Positions 38,351 through 49,700 of a stretch of DNA of 62,000 bases are shown here, piece after piece (the stretch's first letter is position 1; each line of letters begins with the position of its first letter). Origin of the DNA: Chrysomallon squamiferum (taxonomy: Eukaryota; Mollusca; Gastropoda; Neomphalida; Peltospiridae); assembly GCA_012295275.1 (NCBI GenBank), contig CM022667.1, forward strand, positions 5,884,994 to 5,946,993. Reading direction: 5' to 3'. Under the pieces are notes generated by a model. The model saw nothing but the letters and a program-made list of their open reading frames with translations. It ran no database searches and had not been told where the DNA came from. A program made the position numbers and the translations under genes.

Positions 38351-41300
38351 CTGTAAAAACAATGAAAATCATTTTATTTCATTTATTTTATATTATTTAT
38401 TTTATTTTACTTTTAAATTTTTTTAAAAATACAATTTGGTGGAGATGCTGATATAACTGTAATTAAGAAATATCAAATTAAATTAAATTAAGAATAAAGG
38501 AAATATATTTTACGTACCTCAGTTTTTCGTTTTCGTGGCTTCTTTGGTTTCTTGTCCTCAACAAAGGCCATATTGTCATTTCCATAGATGTGCTTTTCAT
38601 CTACGCATTTTAAAATAAAATTAAAAACATTTTCTTTTTATTTCACCTCATTATTACATTTTTAATTGAAAACTTTCCAGAAATTGTGTATAATAAAATG
38701 AATAATAATAATCTTGCATTTTTCAATATGTTTTTTTCCAATAATACAGTTTCAAAAGTAATCAATAAAATATATTTTATAAAGGAGTGTTTATCAACAT
38801 CAAATCAGAAGGCAATGCAATCAGTAGTAATTTATGAGGACAAACAATAAGTTATTATTATCACCATTAATTTTAAATAATAGTATTTATTTGTTATTAT
38901 ATTGTTTGCCATATATCTTAGATGTTTTAATTATAAGTATTGTAAATGTACCATTTGTTGTTTTCCTCTCTTTAGGTTTCACTTTTTGTTTTTTAACTGC
39001 TTTAGGTTTCTTTGTTTTGTCCACAGCTGCATAGAGATCAGCCGAGGAAGAAGGACCAGCTGTAAGTAAACACATGTTTGTAGAGCTTTGGGCAAACAGA
39101 TCGGAACACTGCCATTATTTTAATTTATAATTTATATCGCATCATGTTTTCACAATTAATGGACGTCACTAAAAGGAAGTGCACACAATTTCAGTGCTCA
39201 ACCCACACAGTGAAATGTCAGTGTAAGACAGCTGTGATGTTGGTGTTGGTCTTCTCCAAGATTATAAAGCAATGTCTGACCCCTGGATCACTGACATCTC
39301 ATTGGTCTGCCAAATTAAAGAGACCACAGTAGAAACAGTCATGAAATATAGAAAGATTTAATCTACATTGGTGTTATATATATTTGTTGGGTATTGAAGT
39401 GACCTGTGAAAAAGCAAATACTGAAACCAAAGATGATGCAGAAATGTTTGCCTTGGACAAGGAAATAAAAAAGCCAGACATGCAAGCCTGAAGAAAACAA
39501 TTTTATTGTGCTGGGCCAGTAGAGTCAACATGTCTGATGCAGTAGTGGTGAAAAGACTTCATCCACAACATATCCATATGACTGTGAAATGCCCTGAAAA
39601 ACAATGTTCTGGATCTCCTTCAGTTACTGTTAGCACTGCTAAGAAAAAATTTGATTTATAATTAAATTAAATATTTGCATACATTTAATAAGACAAAAAA
39701 AATAATAATTATAAACATTACAAAAAAATAAAGAATATTTAAAAAGTATATAAATAGATTACTGCAAAAGATATTAATACAGAACATATTAAAACCAGTG
39801 ACTTATTTAATATGCTGACATTTTTAATTTTATGGTTCAAATTTGCAGTTGTTTCCATACATTTGTTATCCACTTTATGTTTCTTGTCTTTGTTCACCAG
39901 GGCATATTCCACTCCAGCTGCAATTCCAACTGAAATTCAAACACAAATCAGCACATTTCAATTATTTAAGAAATTCAGTTACTATTATTGAAATTATAAG
40001 GAAACAAAAAATGATATGAATACAATAAAGTAAATTAAGATAAAATAAAAATGGAAATTAAATAATAAAAAAAACAATTTTATAAATAATATAATATAAT
40101 ATAAAATAAAATAAAATAAAATAAATAAATAAAATAAAATTAATGTTTTTTTATACAGCTTTTTCATATAAGTCAATTTGACAGCTTTGTTTTATCCAGA
40201 ATATTTATTTTTGAAAGTCAGTAGATGCTAATGTAGGTACTCTAAGGACAGAAAAAAGCAATAAAGAAAAAAGAAAGAAATATAAAGAAAAGATAAGGGA
40301 ATATCAAAGTTATAAAAAATAACCTGAATTTTCTTTAGTCTGCTGATTTTGTGAATTGCTGGTTCCAGCTCTTTTTATTTTATTTACTACTGCATACAAC
40401 GCATTTGAGTTATTAACTGCAAAACATTAACATAAGAAATTAAAAAAAAAGAAGTGAAAATTAAAAACTAATATAAATAGATATGAGAATAATATTTTAT
40501 TTGGATTCAAACATTTTACCAAGGAATAAGAAATATCAGCTGAGGGAAACTGCTTTGTCATTTTGAAACAGTTCAATTCTAACCAACACTTAACAACATT
40601 TTACATCTCTCAGACACATACTTCAGATGTCCTTTTTAAATGCATAGATAAGGGAGAAGTAGTAAGATTACAAATAGATATTGTAAGATTTAAAAAAGAG
40701 AATAATTACCTATAACAGCTTTATCAGATGATGTTGTATTTTGCTTTCTTCGTCTAAGGAACAACACAAGTAGAACAACAACCACTGCAACAATAACAGC
40801 AACACCAGCAGCACCAGCTGCAACTGCCACAATCTTAGAATTTTCAGGATCTTTTGCTGCTAACAGATTTACAAATGAGAAAAATGTTAATTATTTGTAT
40901 GGAATGTTTAACAAATTAATTACATAAAACTTAAAATTAATAATTAAAAAAATGCTAAAAGCTAAGGAACATGATCAAGACAGCAGGTACAATTTCCAAA
41001 AGCTGACATGCAGTTAATGAACATTGTGTATGTTCCTATGTGCATTATGCTTTTATTATTTTTTTTTTTACCAGTATACACCTGTGAAATGAAGGAGGAA
41101 CTTGAGTGTTGGTAATGATTGTAAATTTACCCTCAGTCAATATTTCCTGTTCCTCGGAAAAATCTTTGAATCCAAACTTATTAAAAGCCAAAACTCGAAT
41201 CAGATATCTGGTGTTTGGTTGTAAACTAGAAATCTCTGCTGTGTGATTTGTGTGAAGACCTTTTTCACCAAACTGTTCAGTGAGATTTGTCCACTCAGAT

Positions 41301-43971
41301 GTTGTGTCTGCTCGATACTGTACAAGAAATGTTTGTTGTGATCCTCCATTAAATTCTTCTATCCAAGACACTGACACTGAATGTGGACCAGTGATCCAAG
41401 TTCTCACGTCAGAGGGAACAGTTGGAGGACCTTCAGTGTTACAAAATGGATAAATAATCAGTAGTGAAGGGTCAGTGAATATATCAACAACATTTATATT
41501 TTACTTTGATAAATACAGTATGATAGACAACTACATAGTAGAATGTTTTCTCAAAAGTTCTCATATCAGAAGGAATAGCATGAGAAGCTTTATCCTTGAA
41601 ATATTATTATTGTTTTGTAATTCTAAACAACAGACAATTATTTTTGACTGGCAGCCATTTACTCTGAAAAGCTATTGCAAAACATTTCCAGCATTTCTAA
41701 AATAAATAATTAAACTGTAAAATGTTTATTTTTTGCACTTGTGTCAGATATCTAAATAATAATAAATGTAACAGTTAGACGATCTTCAAGTTTAGAAATC
41801 TTATCCCAACAATAAGAAAATATAAAAATTCTCAAAATCTATAATTCAACATCAGTAGAAAAAAAATCTTTATTCACAGGTTCTAAAAGAAGAAATCACC
41901 TTTTTCCATGTGATATTAGCAAGAAAGATGATAGCACAATATTGTTGACTTTTAAATCAGAAAAGATTTATGTCATAAAAGAAGTTAAAAATATATCTAT
42001 CACATGCTAGAATATTGTTTACATAAATGATAAAACAGATTTTCATGTAGGATGGAAATGATATGACATGGTGTATAAATACAGCTTTCTGACTTGTAAA
42101 TAATAATCATTTCTTTTCTTTTTCTTTTTTCTCTCTTTATTAATTAATTATTTTATTTATTTAGTTTTCTTTCTTGGTTTTCTAAACAAAAATGCAGATA
42201 ACATTTTACAAGAAAAATTCAAAATATTTGCACTCTACTTTTACAACAATAAGTAATTACCTTCTGCAATTAGATTTAATTGTTCCACAAGTTTTGTTCT
42301 TGCTTCTCCATTTGACACAACAACCTGATAGATTCCAAAATCTTCTTGTTTAACATTTGTCAGTTTATATTCACCTACAGCAGACACATTTGTAGTGAGT
42401 ACAGGTTGTGTAGATCCAAGACTTTTATTGTTTACATCTGTGAGTTTATACCAGGTAAATGTTGGAACTGGATTGGCAATCACAGAAATGTGTAGAGTAA
42501 CATTTCCATCTTCTACAGAAGCAAATTTGTCCTGAAATGAAACTCGATGATCAAGTCTTGGTGAACCTGTAAAAAAGAATCACTAAAGACTTAACTATTT
42601 CATTTAGTCTTACTCCTTAAGAGTCAACTAAAATAACAATGAAACATAATGTTTTCTTTCTTTATTACTCAAGAAATAATGTCATTTCATAAACTGAGAC
42701 CTAAATTTGGGATTTTCTTTTTCCTTTCTGTCATGATCCCAATGCTACAAAGTTTATACACTAGAAAAAAAACATATCAATCAGAGTGCAGTTTGAGTTA
42801 TTTATTTATATATAGAACATAAAATAAAATAAACACAACTAAATTATTTACAGTTTTGTGTAAACCTGAGTTACAATAAAGACAGAATCAGTCACAGGAG
42901 AATCAAGTGATTATGTTAATATACCAGATCTTGACTTTAACCACCAAAGCCAAGAGTAGATTCCTGTGGATACTGGTGAAAACTGCAGAATCAAAGAAAA
43001 AAAGATGCTACCTGGACAAATTTCAAAGTTGTGTTAGTTTCTCACACTCAACTCACTATTTCTTGGCTGCTAATTAATGGAACTTTAAATTAAAAACTGC
43101 TGTTAAAAGTTCATCATTTTCATGTAAAACTGTATTATGGACAGTCAAATAGAGCTTTAATTATTTGTTAGATCAGCAGTTGCAGACAGTTTATTTACTG
43201 AAACTTATTGCATTATTAATACATATTAATACTTATTTAATAGTTATATTTAATAAATATATATACTGTAATAAAATATCTATACATAACAGAAACACAT
43301 ATAATGAAACCGTTTCATAGATAACCCAGAAGATACTCACCATAATCCAAATTTCAACTTGTGATACACAGTGTATTTCCACTGGACACACTGATCATAA
43401 CAAATGATGGAATATATATATCAGTTATTTCAAAATAATAATTCAATTAAATTACATGTCACAGTCACCATAAGTGCAAAAACATCTAATAAATGAAAGA
43501 AAATTAAATAACATACATGTAACGTTAAGGTGCACACTTTGACTGACATCAGACTTGATGTTGTTTCCTGCTTCACAAGTGTAAAATCCTGTATCCAGAC
43601 ATCCAGCTTCATTCCAGCTGTACTCCACTGACTTGGAGTTTTTCACTTCACGTAGAATGTGTGAGTTGTTTAACAGTTTGATGTGAGATGCTGGATTACT
43701 GCCAACTTCACATCTCAGAGACACAGGAGTCAGTTCATCAACTGTTATCTTTGTAGACTTTGAGTTTAAAGTCAAAGAAGTTATTGAAGTCTGATCTGTA
43801 ACAAGGGAAAAAAGGACAGATTATTTTGTTTTTCTTTCTTTCTTTAATTTTCTTTTTTCTTTTATATCAGAATTCAGCATTATGTAATTAAACTATCAAG
43901 ACAGTATGTATTATATTTATAAGAAATGGTTGCAATAAAAATAATATTTTATTTATATATACATACATATA

Positions 43972-44005
<34 letters not shown>

Positions 44006-46694
44006 TGGCTATGCATACAAATAATGTCAAATAAAACATAAGTCACTTTAAAATCATTTACATTTAACACTGATTAACATATAATAAAATATATGTCATT
44101 AACTCTTATGTTTGTAGACTTTGAGTTTAAAGTGAAAGATGTTACTGAAGTCTTATCTGTAACAAATGAACAATTACTGAAACTAATTTTTTTTTTTTCC
44201 AATATTTTTAAGTGTCCAGTAACTGAACTAAACTGAATTGGTATACTTTTAAATTATTTCAATTTTGAAACTATATTTACATATGTGTTGTTATTTTTTT
44301 ACTTTGAATAAGTATAAAAAACACAACATTTTTTTTATTTTTTTATTTTTTTTTTATCAAATTGTATGGGAAATAAAGTTCCAGTAAGTTTACTTACAAT
44401 AAACATCCAAGGTTACAGTTTTGTTTTTTGACTTGTTTGTGTGTCCATTGGTGACAATACACACACAGACTCCAGCCTCTGTTCTGTGTATTTGTGTAAA
44501 AGAAAGTACAGCATCATTTATTTCCTTTGTCTGACACTTCCACTTGTAAGAGCAGACTTCATCACAGTCTGCCTCACACAAAACAGCCACGTTTTCACCT
44601 TCTACTATCTGTACTGGTGAACTTCTGTTCAGTTTAATGTTTTCTGGACCAACTGAAAATAAAAGTAAATTAAATTAAAAATGTTTGCTGTCTACATTAA
44701 AACACTGCAAATCAATGTGTGTGTGTGTGTGTTCCTAGAGAATGGAAAAATGTTTTATTTAACATCATGCTGACAAAGAAATGAAAACCATGATAAATCA
44801 GTCATGAGTCATGAGCATGTAAATATTACCTATACTTTCAAGTGATTTTTTGTGTGTGTGTGTGTTATTTTTTGATCAATTATAAATAACAAAGTAAAAT
44901 GCCACTAGGATCCAGCTACCAAAGATCTAGTACAGCTGTTATTACTAGCAGTGGAATCCTTTCTAAAATTCTAATGTTCTTTGAAAAATGATTGGCATTG
45001 ATTGCAATACATTATGTGATTAAATACATTTTCAAAGGCTTATATATGTTTCAAAACAGAGTAGTATGTTATTACCTATTAACTAATAATCCATTTTTAA
45101 CAGAAATGAACCAATTATCTGTCCATTTCTGCTTCTACATACAGCTTTGAACTTTTGGTTTAGTCTTTGTTTTAATTGTATGTATCAAGCAAATTCAAAG
45201 CTATGTAACTGTCAGAATATCATTATGATTATACTCAATCTATTTGTGGTGTGATAAAATTGAAATATGCATATATTATGTACCAATACTATTTTATATA
45301 CAGGTATCATTGGTCACCTAACAGCAATAAAAACAACAACAATGGTAATAATAACCACAATAATAATTCAAAAAATAATGACACCACTACTACAACAACA
45401 ACTACTACTACTAATAATAGTAATTTGAAAAAATGAATTTAGATCAGTTATAAATAAATAAATTTCTACTATTATTTTTAAATAAAACTCACAGTGTACT
45501 TTCAGAGTGAAACTTTTAGTGAGAGATTTGGCTGAGACTCTGTTAGTCACAGTACATGTGTACTTCTGTCCTGTCTGGTTTCTTCTCACATTTGTAACTC
45601 TGAGCTCAGACCCTGACTCAATCTGTTGATTGTTAAGAGACCAGGAAAACAAACATGGCGGCTTGCAGACAGCAACACAGTTTACATTCAAATCATCTCC
45701 TTCTTCAACATTTCCTGGTGAAGTCAGCTCTACACTGTCTGGTCCACCTGAAAAAAAAAAATAATAACAACAAATAAATTAATAATAATAATAAAAACTA
45801 AAATAATAATAACAACAACAACAACAACAACAACAAATATAAATATAACAATGTGATATTTTAATTTGCTAAAAATAACTTCCATTAATGACCATGTGAT
45901 CAGGTGTGTAATTTGCTTATATGTAATATGCATTAGAAACAACTATTATTGCTTTTATAATACTGAGATATACTGATTTTCTAGAACTATGCTTCTTTTT
46001 AATTTTATAGTAACATAAAACCCCAGGACAAAAAGCTACCAGTCCAAAAATACACAGATGCCACCCAGCAGAAATTCAAGATAGGAAAAAAGACCTTGCC
46101 AGTGAAAAAACAAGGTAGGAGATAATTTCTCACCTGAACTTTTTAAAGAGCACTGTATCTGTTACATCATTAATATTTTCAATTTTATTTGGAGGAGTGA
46201 GAATCTATACATTATTTATTAGTAATCTTAGTACAAAGTGCTTCATAATTAGTGTGCTACCATTTGATGCTTTTTGCCATGGTAATGTGTAAGATAATAT
46301 GAAATGATTTTGTCATGAAGCCATTGTTTGTCCTCATATTGTTTTGTTTTGGGATTTTTCTCTTTTTTCTTTTTTCTATCTAGGGGCTTTTGTCCTACTT
46401 TGAAAACCCACTAGAGGACCTTTTGTATGGGGGGGGGCATATGTCTTGTATTCTGTTTAACGCAATTATTTCATAGCAATTAATTACATGGGTAAGCAAA
46501 CACATTAAATTAATTGATAATCATGCCAATATTATTCTGATTTTGATAAAAATATTAGTATGGATAATTTAAGTGGTTGTTTTTTATCTGTTGGTGGGCA
46601 GTTAGTTATACCTTGTTTTGTTGATTTTAATTTCTTCCACTGGGAGCTTTTGCACTACCAGACATATAAGCTTATGTACTAAATACTGTTTAAT

Positions 46695-46727
<33 letters not shown>

Positions 46728-49700
46728 TTTCAGACATACATCTCCTTTCATGCACACTATCACAGATAAACAAGATCTTCAGAGTGGTGGACTTTCTGAG
46801 CTAAAGCCACAGTTTAAAGTCAGTCAAAGAAAAATAAATTATTTCACTGAAAACTAGCACTATTTATGTACAACAGATTATTATAACAGAAGTTGATCTA
46901 GTCTTCTGAAATGCACCATTTTTTTTTCATTTTTAATGTATTTGAATTTTGTAGCTAATAATACAAATTAAACTTAACACTAATGTAAACTTAACTATTA
47001 ATAAACCTAAATTCTGATTATTTGCGTGTGATTTACCACTGAACAGGCATTATATTGTAAAAGTACTTAGTTTTTAATTATTTTTTAAAACAGCAAAATA
47101 AATAACAGCTATTTATGAGACAATAGAATTTTTTATTTAATTTCTTTCTTAGGATTTTTTTTTTTTCATGTGACATAACTTTAAAAATTATACAGAAGTA
47201 AATACTAGTGCATAATCACTTGAAATTCTTAACTATTTACTGTGATATTCATGTACAAAAAGAGAAATATTTATGACTTTAATAACTGAACATTTATAAG
47301 CAAGCACTCCAGGAACATTAAAAAACAGTATGACAACAGAAGTCACCAAACTGCAATGAAGACATAAGCAGATTTTATTCCAAATTATACTTCAGTCTTG
47401 TAGAGAGGGCAATTGAAAGTCAGGAAGACTGTATATGTATTCTGAGCCTTTTCTAGGCTATTTTTATTCTATAAATTTTTATATTGTAAATACATAAACA
47501 GATTAAAATAAATATAAAAAATGAGTAAAAATTCAACTGTTATTACTGTCATGAACAGTAACATCAAAAGTTACTGTTTAAAAACTGATTTTTGATTGCA
47601 GTAAGTTAGTTCATTAAACTGTGGTATTTGAGGTTTTCAAGTTACTTAATGTTAAGCACATGAAATACTGTTGTACAGTATTTTAAATGATTGTTGAACA
47701 CAAAAACTTATTCAGAAATTAAAAACATCAAATGAAGGTTTAAATGTTGTAGAAAATAGCTCAGCAGTTGATGGGAATTGCTTTATTTGGGAAACTTAAC
47801 TGAAAAGTGAAGATGAACCTTTTAATTTTTTCTTTGTTGAGTAGATGTTGAAAACACTGTTATTATTTACTGACATAATGTTAACACAGACTGGCTGTTT
47901 ATATTCCTTGTATGATAAAACTGACACAGTAATCTCTGGAGTAGTGTGTTTTGTTTATGTGCCAACATTTTTTCTTGCCAGCAACACTCATATTTATGGT
48001 ATAAAATTTGAATAGCACGGTCAAATAATTTTTAAAATGCCATTGTGAAAACATCTCTACACAGCCTATTTTGTTTTCTTCATCAGCAGTTGCTGATATT
48101 ATCCTCTCTGAATTGTTGATCTGTACTAGTCACAATGGAAGAAACACACACTGTAACACTGTTTACTAAATCATGTGATTTAATGTTTCTTAGATGTTGC
48201 GTTGAAGGTATTCTTATGTATGTTGTCAAATTAAGATTTGATTTAAAATCTGAAAAAGTGCCAAAATATTTATTATTCTCTAATCCTTACAGTCAGTGAA
48301 AATAGTTTAACAGTATATCTATTGATTCTCTTTCTTATACTGCCAATCTGTTCAAAGACATAAATGATTTAAAGTATCATCTACAGATATCTTTCTGTGT
48401 GTTGGTGTGTGTGTGTATGTGTGTGTATATGCTTTAAAGAAAAAAAAAATATTGATCATTTATTTATTTATATTTTATTTATTTATTATTTATTTTATTG
48501 GACTTTTTACTGTACATGGTTCATTATAATTATTTCCTTTAATTAGTTCTTGTCATTAATTGGAATTAATGAAAGTGTAATTTATCAAAGTGAAATTTAT
48601 ACAGCAGCAAACAAAACAACAGAAATAACAACAAAACAAAAACAAAAAACATTATAAATAAATAACATTAACAATTATAAACAAATAAATAAAATATGAA
48701 AATTATGATATAAATAAAAAAAATAAATAAAAAAAATCTTATTATAGCATTCTTCAAAGAAATGTATATTAACATTGTTCAAAAATATGTACATTACAAA
48801 TTCCAGTTGTATGTACATTAACACTGTAGAAAGAAATACATGTTGGCATCACAGAGATATATGTATATCAACATTGTATAAAGATATTTTCATTACAGAG
48901 TAACCAATTTATTGGTCATTTCTCTTCAAAACAAACAAAAATAACACATCAAAATAGTACATGATGCTCTGTGATTTCAAATTATCATATATTTAGTTGA
49001 TGATAATAACGATAATAACAATAAATATAATACAGTAATCTTGCAACAAATTATATTAATAAAAAAGTGTGAATCATTCAGTGTATTAAAATTAAAATAA
49101 TCTTGTGCTACCAATCAGGTAAATTAAATTTATTTTTTAGAATTATCATTCTGTCCTATGGGAAATATATTGAATGTTTAATATATTTTATGAATACATT
49201 TCTTTTTTACTTACTATAGATAAGATCTTTGTTATACAAACATAATTATTTACTTACTGCTCATTTCTAATCTCAGTGGGGTACTGGAGTTTTCAGCAGT
49301 ATTCAGTTTACAAAACCAGTCTGCGACATCCTGATCTGAAGCTTTGTTAATTGTCACAGAATAGTTCTTAGTGGTTGACAGTCTGCTGTTTGTTCCATCT
49401 CCACACTCTACAGAATAACTCTGTCTGTCAGTTGGAGGATTCCACACAGAACACTGATCTAGTTTCTGTCTGAGTGAAGCAAAACTCACACTGCCATCAT
49501 CTTTATAAAATACTATTCTGTCATCAAGATTTTCAGCACCTGACACTGTACAAGTCAGAGTAAACTGTTTGTCTTTGACTAAATGAGATGAAGATCCAGA
49601 CAAAGTCTGTGAAACACAATCTGTAAAATAAAAGATAAAATCTTTGTTTTTTGAGTATATTTTTGTTTCCTAGTTTATTATAGTTGCACTTAATAACATT

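Noticed and set aside
39144-39650. Less AT-rich patch in gene B intron, considered as an extra exon
   Set aside because: No phase-compatible exon with splice sites and no conserved protein; may be an old repeat.
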